A stretch of DNA of 64,000 nucleotides from Ascaris suum (lineage: Eukaryota > Nematoda > Chromadorea > Rhabditida > Ascarididae). Made by a program: the position numbers and the translations under genes. The notes under the pieces are model-generated. The model was not told the DNA's origin. It saw only the letters and a list, made by a program, of their open reading frames with translations, and did no database searches. Shown here in pieces: positions 38,631 through 52,311 of this stretch (position 1 is its first letter; every line of letters begins with the position of its first letter). The stretch spans positions 434,001-498,000 of the forward strand of contig CM024185.1 of NCBI GenBank assembly GCA_013433145.1, written 5' to 3'.

Positions 38631-38783
38631 ATGAGGTCATCTTTTCAAATGAGAACAATTGAGCATGCACTTTATAATCTATTAGAAAAAGACGAAGGTC
38701 TAGTGCGTCGAGCACACGTTATGCCGGATGACCTTCTAGCAGATGACGCTGGTCGAGTCGACTCCTTCATCGGTCGTCCTTGA
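38631..38783 (+). other. Small open frame, 50 codons, acidic amphipathic peptide
   Basis: ATG to TGA in a GC-richer patch. After MRSSFQMRTIEHALYNLLEK it contains VRRAHVMPDDLLADDAGRVD and ends FIGRP. The composition (Asp, Leu, Arg, Val) is much more protein-like than the flanking AT-rich frames. The minus strand is also open here but reads as Ser/Arg-rich text. It could be a small gene or an exon; no family recognised. Confidence 0.3.
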
Positions 38784-40500
38784 CATTACTCCATCATTTG
38801 CCCTTTGACTCATTTTCAGTGGCATTCAACTCAACAACTCTATTGTATTCCTCACATTTTCGAATTGTAAAGTGGAGCTTGAGGCGTAAATTTGATATAC
38901 ACTAAATGAATTTTTTAGAATTAATAATTAGCCAAGATTTATGTTTTGTTGAAGGGCATGAAAGAGTTCAGCAATAATTTTTGGCAAATGGATAGCTCTT
39001 CGCTGTGAATTATTTTATTTTTAAGCACTAAACTTTAGTGATCAACCAGAAAATATGAAGGAAAAAAATTTTCCATATTATATGAACCTATTGAGGGGGA
39101 TTCTCTCTTTCACTTAACAATAACTGTGAATATTTATTAAAAGGTTGATATTATTATAGAATATCATTAAAAAAATAAAGAAGGATAATTTGAAAAAAAA
39201 AAATTCAAATCATACTTATGTCATACTTCACATTATGGATTCATGAGGTCCTAACATTTGAATAGGTGAGATTTTTCTCATATTATGACAGGATTTTGAT
39301 CACTGTATCGATAGAAGCCACAAATTCCTTATTGGATTAAATAATCGTGTTTTTTTTCAAAGGCAAAAAAAAAATCAATTCTGCACTTTTTTCGGAAATG
39401 AACTTTATTTGGGAAGCATATGAAAGGAAGTTAATTTGAATAAGATGAAAGATCGATACGAATGAATTGATGAATTGATTCACGATAATGAATTGAATAA
39501 ATTCGCTTAGCAATACTCTTTTCACGCTTTCTTAGCAATGGTCTCTTTTCAAGTCGATTTTAAAACGAGAAGAAATTTGCACGATTGCGTCATCTCGAGA
39601 ATTTTTAGCTGATCTTATATGTATTGCAGCTCATAGTTACAGTAAATCTTAGACATTCAACTCTTAGAGACGAATGATTATCACTAAACTGATTAGAAAC
39701 TATCATCTCATTTTAAATTCTAAGCAAATTAAAGATATTATTACGTTGTATTAGCACAATTTTTACTTGTAAATTGTCGTTTAAGTAATTCTAAGTGCAT
39801 TTGCATCGAGTCTATTTTGCCTAGGTGGAAAATGTTCACAATCGAACCTAAGCATAAATATCCATATTATGAACAGAATTCTTTTCAAGTTACAATTCGC
39901 AAATCCGTCACTTCAGAAGTCTGTATATTCCCTATAGAAATTCGCACTTTTATTTAAATATTTCCTCTTTTTATTTTAATATACGAATCGAAGAAAGATA
40001 TATCCTACTTCTTTTAAAAAAAGAATGCAAAAATGCATTAATGAACACCATGAATCTCACTTGATTCACCAGGAATCTGAATCCATGAATCTCGTATAGG
40101 CAATATTCGTATACCGGAAATATTCGTTGGTTCAGTGTTTTTAAGTGGAATAATATCAGGATAAATGTCGCTGAATCGCATATTTCTCTCAAATTAATAA
40201 ACGTATAGGAATTGAATGATATGGTAATTTCCACAAAACTGCGGGAGGAAGCACAGAGGGGAGAGAAGCGCTGAATGATCCGGGCCCAGTTGAAGACGAT
40301 TATAGCAAGAAACTTTGATATGCTTCAATGTTATTGTTCTTCAATACTTATTATAATTGCAGATAATTTCTTGTTAACTACCACTAACTTCTCTGTTTTC
40401 TAACATAAAACGAAAATATTTGATAGTTTAAAATACGGAAGATCTCAAAAAGTACAGCTAAATGCGAGTTTACCTTATTGCATAAATAAATAAAAAAATA

Positions 40501-40644
<144 letters not shown>

Positions 40645-42414
40645 GTCATTTGAAATCTCTCACCATGTCGTTTGCAATTTTCGATTCTCATTGTGTACTG
40701 ATTGAGCTTACGGCGATGGAGGTTGCATGTGTAAGGAATTGAAATTTTAAAGAGAGGCGAAAATTCAAGGAAAAGTTCGACATATATTTTAAAAAAGCTG
40801 CCAACTTAGAATATGAGGTAAAGGACTTATATCCTAGCAAGGGCGCATAGTTGAGGAAAACTTTGCGGCAAGAGGGCGGATGGGGGACAGTAGGGGGTTT
40901 CGTAAATGAATAAATGCAATATTCAGCCTATAACGAACCTTTTTCCTTAATATTTTTCAATTTCAAATTTTTTTCTCTTTTCTCTTTTATCGTTACTTTC
41001 AAACTCAAATTTGCACCGAGTTTGCACTCTAAGAGAATGTTGAATTAGATTGCACATATATAAAAGTTCAAGAATACGTATGCAATTCGATAACGAAAAT
41101 AACGTGAATTTCCTAATAGACGAGCACATCCGGTTAGTGCAACCATCATTTGGCGCTATTCAATTAAGGATTCTCTTTTGAAACCATTACGATCACTCGG
41201 CATCCAATTCAGTGAGGCTTCTCTTTTTTTTTGGCTTTCTTTATTCTCCGGTTTCTATATCGGTGCTGAGAGCTCTTTTTTTTTAAAATTAGTTTCCCTA
41301 AATTTAAGCTTTATTTCCACAAAAAAAAATTACAGTATTAAGTTTTATAAAGTTTTTCAACAGTGCATCCACTCATATTGGAGAAATTTTTTCTGTTGGA
41401 ATATTTCGAAAACAATTAGAGATATGATCGATTGTTGAAATGAATTTTTACTTGTATAAATCTAATGAAGTAATTTCGAATTTTTTTTTTGAAATATAAT
41501 AGAGAATTCGTAAATTTACATATTTGAACTTCGCTAAATATTTTTAAATATTGAACGTTAACTTGAATGAAATAATCATAATAGCCATTCTCCGAACGGA
41601 AGAATGTTTTCATTTGGTAGTCTTTTTGTCATTCAACATACTATTACATTCTAATTTCCTCAAATTTCGGCGTATGAATTCGTTTATTCACCCTCTCTGC
41701 TTATGAAATATGATCCCTTTAATGCCTACTTCTGCTTTCACTTCGGCTATATACCGATGCGACCTTAATCGTTGGCATTCTATACGAGTCCCACATACAA
41801 CGAAGGGAGTTCATAGTCTGCTCAAGGAGGGCATCCTCCAATGTACGGAACTTGAAGCTTATAGATTGATATCGAACAGTTCTATTTTCTAAATTGAAAC
41901 TGAAATGTGGTAAAATGAATGGCTATTTTACAGTGTTCACATGCGACAGACGGAAATGTTGCCCCCAGATTTTTTTCGAATACTAAAAATGAATAGTGGG
42001 ATATTCCATGGCAAAGTAGATAATGTGTATGCTGGACTACCATACGTAGATGTAACATTTCAATTTTGGATACATACAGACCCCTCTATGACAGTCAACT
42101 GGTGAAGAAAGTATATTCACTGACACTCCGCCGGTCTCCATGATCTCTTCGAGCCAAATCGGCCTTCTTATAATGAGTTCATCTTGCGGTGACCAGAAAA
42201 CGACTTTGTCTTATACTGCTCCTTCTCCTCCCTTCGAGTGCCCATCCCCTCTTAAGGCTGTTCTCTCCTAAGCACTTCCTCTTCAGAAAAACTTTAATAG
42301 ATACTGGAGTTTAGGTACTCATCGAGTGCAACATTCTGAGAAGAAACTGACACAAAAGATGAGTTTCCCATTCTCATAAATTTATCGTTCTATAATCGCA
42401 GAATGAATCCTTTT

Positions 42415-42578
<164 letters not shown>

Positions 42579-43467
42579 AGTTGACTTCAGGAAGACGTAG
42601 TTTTACGTTTAAGAAGAAAAGGATTAGTTTGAAGACGTTTAGAGAGAGCATTGGTGGCTGCCATCCGAAATCCTCTAATCGCTACTTAAGTCCGCTTAAC
42701 GCTGCCATAAATCATACCGCAGGTTCACTTCCCTAGAGAGCAACAAAGTATTCGTTGGGATGCTTTTCACATTCAGCTAATATTGCCTCAACAATAAGAA
42801 ATTAGACGGAAGCAATTTTGTTTTTTTTTCTTGCGAGGCAATAGCTTCGATGAAATTCTCACAAAAATTCGGAATCTGTTATCGCTAGAATTTCCTCAAA
42901 TTTTGCCCAAAAAATTCGATAGATTTCTCCACAACCTAGAATTCTGCCAGGATATATCATATTTTTCCAACAGAAAACCGTTAATAATATTAATTTTGTA
43001 CATGAGTTGCTTTGAGAGGAAAAAATATCATCGAATGTTTCAAATATTTGTGATGTTTAGTTGTGATGATAAAAATGCATTCTGTATTTCGTTGATATTT
43101 CTCCCATGCTGTCGTTTACTCTCTACCTTCTTCATCTTGTAAAATATACTCTATTTCAGGTAAAGCTTTTATTTCATGAGAAGGATATTATGGTATGGCT
43201 CGAGAGCAACAGCTTGTGAATTGATAAGCCAATTGACAAATTTTCTTGGTTGATCAATAAAATCTGATCAATCAATATAGAGTCCTGTTGATGTCGATGA
43301 ACATAAATGCAAAGTCATAGATTAGAGGTCAATGTTTCTATCTTTCAGTTATTTTTAATATCCTTCAGTTTTTTTCTTGAACCTAATGGTCATAATTGTA
43401 GCTCATCACTTTGTTAACACTGAATTACAATGTTTGATTTATCAGTAGAAAGACTGCTATAACTTAC

Positions 43468-43599
43468 AGGAAAGCTGATAAGCCAGAAGTTTTTTCTTGG
43501 TCGAGGATTGTGGAAACCGGAGTTCTTTGTCAAGATCTCTTCGAACTGTTCAGAAAATCGTGAAGATAGTCGTACAAGCGCAAATTTAGGCAAGTGCAT
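43468..43599 (-). CDS. Candidate first exon of an unassigned gene
   Basis: On the minus strand an ATG at 43599 opens 44 codons up to a strong CCT/GTAAGT donor, ending in phase 0. The peptide starts MHLPKFALVRLSSRFSEQFE and ends RKNFWLISFP, balanced in charged and hydrophobic residues. There is an in-frame stop upstream, which fits an initiating exon. It could be the 5' exon of the membrane-protein gene to its left (next known exon at 37284), but the phases do not match directly and an intermediate exon would be needed. Confidence 0.35.
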
Positions 43600-44556
43600 G
43601 TGCAATCGAGATCAAAATGTGTTTCGTCTTGCAATGCAAAAATTCATCAAAACATCTTATTCAATGCTATTGCAAAAAAAAAAAAAAAAAAGAACGAATG
43701 TGATCTTTACATTTAAATGATAGCTGAACGTCTGCAAACAATTTTGAAAAATATTCTAGTTTAAAAAAGTTCAACAGATATTCGATTGATTTATAGCATT
43801 ATGTAGCATATTTTTGTCTATCGTTGTTTTTATTATCTTAGCCTGCACCGTTATCGATATTGTGCGAAAGATTTTCCCTATATAATGGACTTCTTTTTCG
43901 ATGCGCCTTTATTGCAAAACACTTATCAAACGAATTGCAAAACAAATGTGCAATTGCAAAATGAATTGCAATCGAATATCCGATTTTAAGTTCTTTTTTT
44001 TTTGCTTTGTGATCAACTATGATCTCCTTTCTCATATCGTTTCATCTTTCATTGTTTATAAACATTTTATCAATCTTATCTCATTGAAGTAATGCTTAGA
44101 GATTTACTAAAGTAAACTAGAGTTATATAATTCCCAGGTGCAGCATCGGTTGGAAGTAATTGATATTGATGTATGCGTCGAATAGTATTCGATGTTGCCC
44201 TCTTAAAGTACGCTCATCAAGAACTCATTCTCATAATATGAAACATTGAACTATTTATCGATAATATACGATCATTTGGAATGATCTGCTAATCAATATC
44301 AGATAGATTAGAAATATAAACGAGAATTTTGTTCGTAAATCGACCATGTGATTATGAAATAAAAGAAAATCTAAAGTCGCAATTATTGTATTAGTTAGTT
44401 GTGTGTACGTGCGGTCGCATGATTCGCTTCTCTAACGCTGTATTTTTACTTATATTTTCTTAGCTTATAATTAATAACAAAATCTTTCGTTCCGATATAA
44501 GCGTTCGTTCATATTCATTTTTGCAAATTTATGCATATTTATTGACACTTACGGTA

Positions 44557-44591
44557 TCCTCCTTTTTCCCCCCCCCCCCTCCCTTTTTCCC
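44557..44591. repeat. Pyrimidine tract with long C run
   Basis: Almost pure C/T with a run of about a dozen C, just upstream of the exon at 44657. Confidence 0.7.
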
Positions 44592-44656
44592 GCTTTTGCC
44601 TTAATTCAACTTCACAATCGGATTCCGCCAATGAGCAAACGTTTTCAATTTCGTAG

Positions 44657-44809
44657 GACGCAGATGGCCAAATAAATTTGTAGTTATTTCAGTTGGCACC
44701 AGTTTATTGGCAGAGGCAGATTGTTTGCAAATTATGCGTTGCACTCAGATATCGCCCAGTACTCTTGGTGAAGGATATACAACCCTAACAGCTAATATTG
44801 AAAATGATG
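44657..44809 (+). CDS. Candidate exon, possibly the 5' part of the 54045-59215 gene
   Basis: From a TTTCGTAG acceptor a frame is open for 50 codons to a GTATTT donor, leaving one base. It reads RRWPNKFVVISVGTSLLAEA, then DCLQIMRCTQISPST, and ends LTANIENDG/E. The hydrophobic stretch FVVISVGTSLLAEADC resembles a signal or membrane-entry segment. The single leftover base fits the exon at 54045, which begins with two bases of a codon. Joining them would imply a 9.2-kb intron or missing intermediate exons. Coding is likely; the assignment to that gene is a guess. Confidence 0.4.
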
Positions 44810-46924
44810 GTATTTTGCAGTGCGATAATTAAAACTAACGCTGTTTTTTTTTTTTTGAATTTACAATATCTGCACATATTTCCTTCATAAGGTACTTCGT
44901 GAAATGAATCCTTATTTCTGTGGAGCATCAACGATTATTCATAGCATTCTGTTGCGATCCAAAGATCGCGTACTGTAATTAGGAGTCTATTGGTTATGGT
45001 CAGAAAACTTTCTACTGTAGCCAGAAGACTGTCCACTGTAGTAGGAGGATTATCGGCTGTTAAGGAAAATCAGTGCGCTATGCGCTATATGATTATCAAC
45101 TATCAACTATGAGATGACTATTAAATTTATTCAGAGAATTGCATACTAAAGCAAAGAAAATACCATCAATTATGGCTAGAGATCTAGCTAATGAATATAG
45201 CCAGGAGACATTCTTAATGAACTGAACTATCTAATGTAATTACAAATGGTCCTAATTTAGTTGCAGAATTGTTTACTATTATCGATATGTTTCCAATTAT
45301 GGCCGAAAGAACCACTTTCTGAATTTTTTTTCCAGATTTTCTTTGTTTCCGATAGATTTGGCCATTTCAATGAAAAATGTCCGAAAAATTTTCTGTCATA
45401 TTGGACAAAAATTGAATCATTTTCCATATACGGACTTAACGGTTCGAAACAGACTCACTTCATAAACCAGTTGCTTTCGGAGCTATTTTATTTGCATTCC
45501 CAACTGAATTAATGTCTTGAAATAATTGCATTGTTGATTGAATTTCTTCACAACGAGTTGCGTTAAAATTAAACAATTTGGCGTATTTGAGTAAGTATTT
45601 GAGGGTTTTTTTTGCATTTCTAATATACAATTCTTTGATAGCTACGAGGATTCGCTTCTCAAAATTAATTTTACAAGTAGTTGTCAGCTAATTTCATTTT
45701 TCTCTGTAATAAAATTCCTTACATTTGACGATTTATTACATCATAAACAATTGATAATATAGTATTTTATGAATATTTTAAGGAATTTTTATCGTCAATA
45801 AGAGGAGGATAATCTTTTTGAGTGCAATATTCTTGAAAAATTCCATCGTTTGCCTTTCAAGGGCAAAATTAATATACTCTTCTATAACGTTTAATTGAAG
45901 CATTTTCTATTTTATTTTCTTGCAGTTTTTTCTATTTTTTGATTTTTATGCTAGCTTTTGCTATGTTCTTCCTTTATTTTTTACTTGTTTATGTTCAATG
46001 TAGTATAAAAAAATATGTAAATGAACTTCTAGAAATCTAGTAATGAATTTATTCCAACATTAAAATTCATAATTAAATTTATACCAGTTTATATCTGAGT
46101 GAATTTTTTATTCTCCATAGATTTCTGTAGTAAATTGCCCTACGGTAACGTATATGAGCATATCCTTTCATATACCTGAAATATACCTGAAATAAATTAA
46201 GGTTCATTTCATGCGTTTCTCTAATGGTTTTCCGCTATTCTAATGCCGACTAGTTGCTTTAAAAATCATGCAGAAATTCTCGCCCGAACAAATCACGTTT
46301 CAATACGGCAATTTTTTGGAGTTTTTCCAAATTTCAGTAAAAACCCACGCACTTTTCTCAGCTGTCGGAAAAAAAGACAAGAGGTTTTTTTTTCACGAAG
46401 TGGCATAATCACGTGGAAAACATGCTTCTGCATCAATTTATAATTTTTATTTCGCGTCATTCTCAGCGCTTATTTCTGCATTTAAATGAGTGCTTACATA
46501 GATGTCAGGTAAATGTCCTTCTCGGTTTTGTATGTTCGCCAAGTCTCATTCAAAAAAAAATGCTGATCTAAACAGTCATTCGAGGGCATCCCATGTGGTC
46601 TTTTTAGTCAGCTTTACGAGTGTGTTTGCTTATGCTTAACAATCTCAATCGGTAAATGAGCATGAAGCTGTTAGAATGCTTTATGAAAGTAACTTCTGAC
46701 TGATATGCAGTCCCCATAGAATTTCTGAATACATTAAGTGGAAAACAACGCTTACAGTCGGCTGACACAACTCGTTTTTATGTTAAAATCTACCAATTTC
46801 TAGTATGGAAAACGAGTTGGCTCTTCATAAGCAAATGATATATGAGTAAAAGTGAATATTGGCTAATTGTTCGATTTTATTTGAATGTGGCCAAGCAATG
46901 GTAGAACTAAGTCAGTTAAGTGTT

Positions 46925-47480
46925 GAAAACGAAGCAACCAGCATCCTGGATGTGTGCCTCGATGCGAGCTGCTGCCATTCGGGAGCCGATTGATGTGAGA
47001 GTGACGCGAACGATCAATCATCACAATGTATGCGTGCTGCTTGCTCGAAATGTGTGCCGCACACTGCTAGTAGAGTCTAGCTAGCTAACCGAATGTGCCT
47101 CATCGCTACGAGAGCGTTGTTTAGCTTGAGCCTAGGCTTGGTGGCTTCTCCGTCTAGGCTAAATTATAGTGGACCTAGCAGTTCCATATGGGCAACGCTT
47201 GCGCTATTATTGTTGTGCGCACCGAACAACTCAACTCTGGTTTCCTCAAAATCGAATCTTCATTATTTCATCTCCGATTTGCATGAATACATTTCCGCTA
47301 TATTATTCGTTAAATTTTCACTATTTATCGTGTACAGATCGCCATCAATCCGTTGTTTAGTCGTTTCTCTTAACTATATGCGCAGCATAATTTTATGGTT
47401 ATTTCGTCTGTTGGAAGCCCCGCCTCTTCGAAGTGATTGAAGCGAGAACAACTGCCTAGCAGAGGCAATCATAGAGGCTA
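46925..47480. other. GC-richer island, possible promoter or first-exon region
   Basis: Richer in G+C than its flanks and containing AGCCTAGGCT and AGCTAGCTA palindromic words. One plus-strand frame reads MRAAAIREPIDVRVTRTI and reaches a GTATGC donor at about 47029. Another, 47093-47440, is a 115-codon hydrophobic frame. At 47461, after TAGCAG, AIIEANEWNQID runs into GTATTC. These fragments do not share phases, so no model is drawn. Confidence 0.25.
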
Positions 47481-49710
47481 ACGAGTGGAACCAGATCGAC
47501 GTATTCATTTTCTTCCGCTGATTTATACAACGAAAATGATGAATGGTCAACTGCTAAAGTTACACTTACCATGTGGTCAGTTCATATCACCTAATCAGCG
47601 GATAATAGATTCTTGGGATCGATAATTTGAACCTTATCACCTCAACTCGGCTCAATGAAACAATTCTATTAGATAAATTCATAAATGCATACGAATTTAA
47701 ATATTGAATACTCAAGAAAAATTACATAAAGCGGCTTTTCTTATGAAGAGGAAATGAGTGAAAATCTATAGAAGTGATTTTTTTTTCCTAAGGTGCTCGC
47801 AAAAGAATTTATCCACCAAAGATACTATAATATTCACGATACTTAAACAAAAGAAACGAGATAAAGTTATGATTCTAGTGAAATTTTTTTAATTCGATGC
47901 GAACTTTATGGTTTCTGAATCCTTTATTTTGGATTCGGATTAATGCTGTCGTCAATGTTTATGAATTTATTCTCTTTAACTATGTACGGTGATTTATTTG
48001 TAGTGAAATTTTTAGCAATTCTCGCAACACATTTTTTTTACAGTACTGTGAAAGGTTCTTCTAGTATAATACTATTCGACGGATTCAATTAGTTCATTAT
48101 TGCTTAAATCATTCACTAAGAACATCTTATATAGTGCTGTCTAATATAATTTTTTTTTCGCTATGAGGAAATTAAGCCTTACCTTATAAAAATTTCTCAT
48201 AAATGTATAAAACAACGATCACTCATATTTAGCCTTTAGATTTTTGATCACCAGATAGATATTTCACGTTAAAAAAATTTTTTTCTGTAAAAATTAAATT
48301 ATAGAAAAAATATTTTTTTGAAAATTTCAAAATGTCGAATTTTTCGCGGTTAATAATTTTACTACTATATTCATGGCAATACTTCAATTTACTTTCATAC
48401 TTTCACTAATAGATCATTATCGATGTTTTCGACCAGCTTCATATATATTTTAACTAGTATTGTTGTTACCTATAATGCTTCTTCATACTAATTCGGCAAA
48501 AATTTTTCCATGGGTTAAATTCGAGTCGAATCGTTCAGTGTATTTTTCCGTAGGCTATTTGATGTCAACAGCGTAAAACGCAATCCACTGATATAAGAGT
48601 GCAATTTAGAAAAATATTTCGATAAAGTATACAAAATATTTGTATTTAGAAAGGAGATGAAAAAAATAATTTGCAATTTAGAGCTCTCACCTTTAGTGCA
48701 CCTTGCTAGCATCTTGTATTTTAATGATGGCCCTCTAAGTACTCATTAATTCGTTGCTTGAAGCTCTCGCTTTTTTTCATGTGTTCGTTTTTACTTCGCG
48801 CTGAAGATAGTAATGATGCAGATTTCTGCTTCCTTTCGATTGTTTAATTCATGCGTTCGACTTTTTGTAATTCATCTTTCATGCTATTTTGAGGAATTCA
48901 TAATCTATGAGGTCATCTACATTTGCCCATTTATGCGGGTAAGTGAAAAAGTTTACAGGTGATCAGATTTTCCTAAATCATTGAGTCCTTGATAGCAAGG
49001 TTCTTGTTTGTAACGTTACACTAATTAGTAGAAGGAATCGAATTTCATAGAGCACACTCATTTCAACAATTGTGCAAAAAATTTTTTTCGCCTATCAATA
49101 AAGCTTTGTTCTCAACCTTCCCATGCGTTTCTTAGACGCTTCTCGAACGAGTAGTTGCTCGTATGATATAACTGCCAAATTTGTTCCTGCTTTACGTATT
49201 TCTGCAATTTTTGCCCACAATCTTAAGTTTGCCCAGAATTTTTGAGCAGTTAGATTTGTGTCATAATTTGGTACGTGACGAGTGTCTTACCTGTTCATTA
49301 CCCGTCCTTGATGAGTCTGTCACCATGTCACCTTTTCTGAGAAGTTGTTATTGTGTGCTCATCGCTAGTTATTTTTACTTGGACCAAGTTGGTTGGCAAC
49401 TGTGGTTCGTTTCGAATGTATTAGTTGCGCAATACCTGCGAATGCACTGTGGTACTTCATACTGGAATTTTTAAGTTGTCGAATGAAATACCGCACCTCA
49501 ACGGAGATGCTTACTCTCTATGTTCGTCCTTTTTTGATGCTGTAGTGGTGACACCAGCATTCTCCGTTGCATTATAGAGCTCTGGGGAGGTCCTGCTGTA
49601 TAGCTCTAAGAGTCCATCCGTTGTTCCCATTTAATATTGCTTCTTTCTAGAGAACGCTCGGTCTGTAGTCACTACTGCTGATTTTAATAGTATATCTTGG
49701 TACTTTTGCA

Positions 49711-49951
49711 GTCGAAAAGAGCAGCTGCAGCAAAGGAATTTGCTGAGGTGGCACTTGAGGTGCAACTTCAGGAAGGTCGTCATTTAGAAATGTGCAATCG
49801 TCATTTTCATCAGAAATGTGCAACGATCGTTCAGTCACATTCATCACATTCGCGATGTCTTGAACTAAATGTTCACCCAAAGAGCACAATATTTTTTCCT
49901 TTCTTTAAGCATGAAAACTTTAACTTGAACGTTCTTTATGAAAACTCTTGA
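49711..49951 (+). other. Open frame after a good acceptor, strand ambiguous
   Basis: After TACTTTTGCAG the plus-strand frame reads SKRAAAAKEFAEVALEVQLQ, helical in character, then a His/Cys-containing part, and stays open to 49951. The minus strand of the same segment is also open and reads acidic text (HISDENDDCTFLNDDLPEVA). The splice acceptor favours plus, the composition of the second half favours minus. No family recognised. Confidence 0.25.
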
Positions 49952-51516
49952 AGAAATACAACGTTCAACAAATGAAAACGAACGAGTTCTTTGATTGAAT
50001 TTCGAAGTTTGCATCAATCTAATTTGATATGAAATTGACTACGTTACCAAGTACGAAAACGAAAAACTATGAATAAATGAGTTTAAAAGCGTTAAAGTGC
50101 TAATGCGATATTTGAAAGATGTCTAGCGATTTTCTTCTTATTGAAATTAAAATGATTTGGATTTCAATGCGTAATAAAGATGAAAAGAAATTCCATTTAC
50201 TGAGGGATTTTAGAACTAAGATTAAACTGAGAATTCCATTTCTCTAGGCTGAATTTTCTTAAAAACTATTTTTGAATTTTCGTTGTAAACTTTTCGAGCT
50301 TCCAGATCCCAGTTTTTACTATTAGGTGATAAAGTAATGAGACTTGAAAAGGTTGACTTATTGATGGAATTGTTTTGGGTCGATGCCTATAAATATCCAA
50401 TTGTTTGCAACCATGTAGGTTGTGAATTCCAGTTTATCAACTGTTATGCGATGCTATAATTTATCTGCTGATAAGTTAGTCGGCTGAACCTATGTGTGCG
50501 AAATTCTTTCGTTAGATTTCATGATACGGCTCATGATCATGTTCATCAAAATGCTGGCTTTTGTTTCCTTTTTCGGTGTTATGAGAAAGCTTCAGACAGA
50601 CACATACATACGGAGGAACAGACAGCAAAAATGTATCAAACATAATGATATGTTGTCGTAGTTATTCGAAAGTTTTTCGAAGCTCTAGGCATAAATACTA
50701 TATGAAGCATTTGCTACTTAGAAAGGGCTTATAACGGAAAAAAAAAATTTGAATTACAAATTAATATTGATTGATTAATGAGTGAGATGAATTTCTTTAT
50801 AAATACATGAGAATCGATGCAACAATATTCATTGTTCTGTTAGGGAAAAAGAGTGAGAATATTTAAGTTAATTTCGATTGAAATAAAATTTATTAAAATA
50901 AATTAGAAAATTTAAATAAAAAATAACCTATGGAAAATATTTTTCTATTCTATTCTTATATTGGATATATCTCAAACATAATATATTGATTAGTTGCGTT
51001 TCGTTAACGATGAAGTTGAGAAAATCGCATATTGATTCACGCGAAATTGAAAATACTCTTGAGGGCGCAAGAAAAAAAAACTGCTTGAAAACTTTTGATA
51101 ATTGCATATCGGCTTGGTTGAAACGATGACTTATCGTTGCTTTTTTTTGTCCTCTCCATCTGAGAAAATTGTCATTGCAATATACGATCATCACTCAATT
51201 GTGCGATATTTGAGAATCTACACTTTTCTATTACATCTGTGCAATCTTGATCAGTTACAATATCAATATCTACAAATTTGCGTTCTTTGAATGTTTCTAC
51301 TTAGGAGATGAGAACGGGGAACACGAGTGATATTTGCGAATTGGGACTTCTCGGTTAGACCGGTACGATCGTTATATTTTTCGATCGTCACATATCACTT
51401 GTCTTAGCGTTACTCCAGTTCAATAGTGTAAGTGTGAGCTATCGTTTTTCCACAATGCAAGCGGATAGGAAATACGTATACGCATATCGTAACACACAGT
51501 TTTCTTGAGTGATGGT

Positions 51517-51549
51517 GGAGAGGGGGAGGGGGACGGGAAGGGAGAAGGG
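51517..51549. repeat. Purine-rich tract
   Basis: Nearly pure G/A with runs of G, on the plus strand. Confidence 0.6.
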
Positions 51550-52291
51550 CTAGCAGGGGATCAAGAAGAAAACAGGGGAGTGCGCAATTCTTGAGACGAC
51601 TATATTGGAGCATCTTAACTTAAACTCTTATTGAGCATTTCAACTATTTGAAGTTTAAGGGGAAATCGTTTTTGCGCCTTACGACCACTGCCAACAGCCA
51701 AAAAATTGCCACTACTATCCTATTGTGATGTAGTAGAGGTCGGATTTCAATACTTATTTTTCTAAAGAGGGATTTCGTTCTTTAGCCTGCTTCCTCGCAA
51801 GAAGGCAGGCTGGGAGGTGTTTATGGACTGGATATTACAACTAAAGGAGGAGAAAGAGTACGGAGACTAGTTGCAAAAAAAGGATTAAGATCTTCGGATA
51901 TTAACAGAAGAGATATTCGTATCTAAATTAGAGACGCTGAAGTACTGACCTTCTATTAAAAATGTGCAGAAGTAAATCATATCAGAGGTCACATAATAGT
52001 ACCACTCTAGCGTCTGCTTAGTTTCATTGAAGAAATAGGCCTCCCCTCCTCCCTCCCCTCCCCCACTCCACCCTCGCTACCAGTGCAACATCTTTTCAAA
52101 GACAGGCGGTTGTCAGCGTGCGAACATCATTTTAAAACAGTTCTTTGCTTCATTGAGATATGATAGACGTTTGCAGATATTTGTCCCTTGTGGCTAAATG
52201 TAGCAATACACATAAACCCTCCTCCCAGCCTTGCTTCCACCTCAGAAAAAAATATAGAATTCTCGGGAAGAAGGTATGACTTCTTTGCAGT

Positions 52292-52311
52292 GCACCTGCA
52301 AAAGCAGGTGC
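52292..52311. repeat. Perfect hairpin, 8-bp arms, A4 loop, with paired E-boxes
   Basis: GCACCTGC, then AAAA, then GCAGGTGC. Each arm contains CACCTG or its complement CAGGTG, the E-box recognised by basic helix-loop-helix proteins and by Snail-type zinc fingers. It lies in a GC-richer patch. Confidence 0.65.

Noticed and set aside
45261..45512. 83-codon Phe/Leu-rich plus-strand frame
   Set aside because: Low-complexity T-rich composition, no splice signals; lengths like this are expected by chance here.
47093..47440. 115-codon hydrophobic frame as a secreted protein
   Set aside because: The start looks like a signal peptide, but the rest is low-information hydrophobic text and crosses phase-incompatible splice candidates; kept only as part of the GC-richer island.
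51365..51388. Short inverted repeat ACGATCG / CGATCGT with a 10-base loop
   Set aside because: Only 7-bp arms, with no T run or other context that would make it functional.
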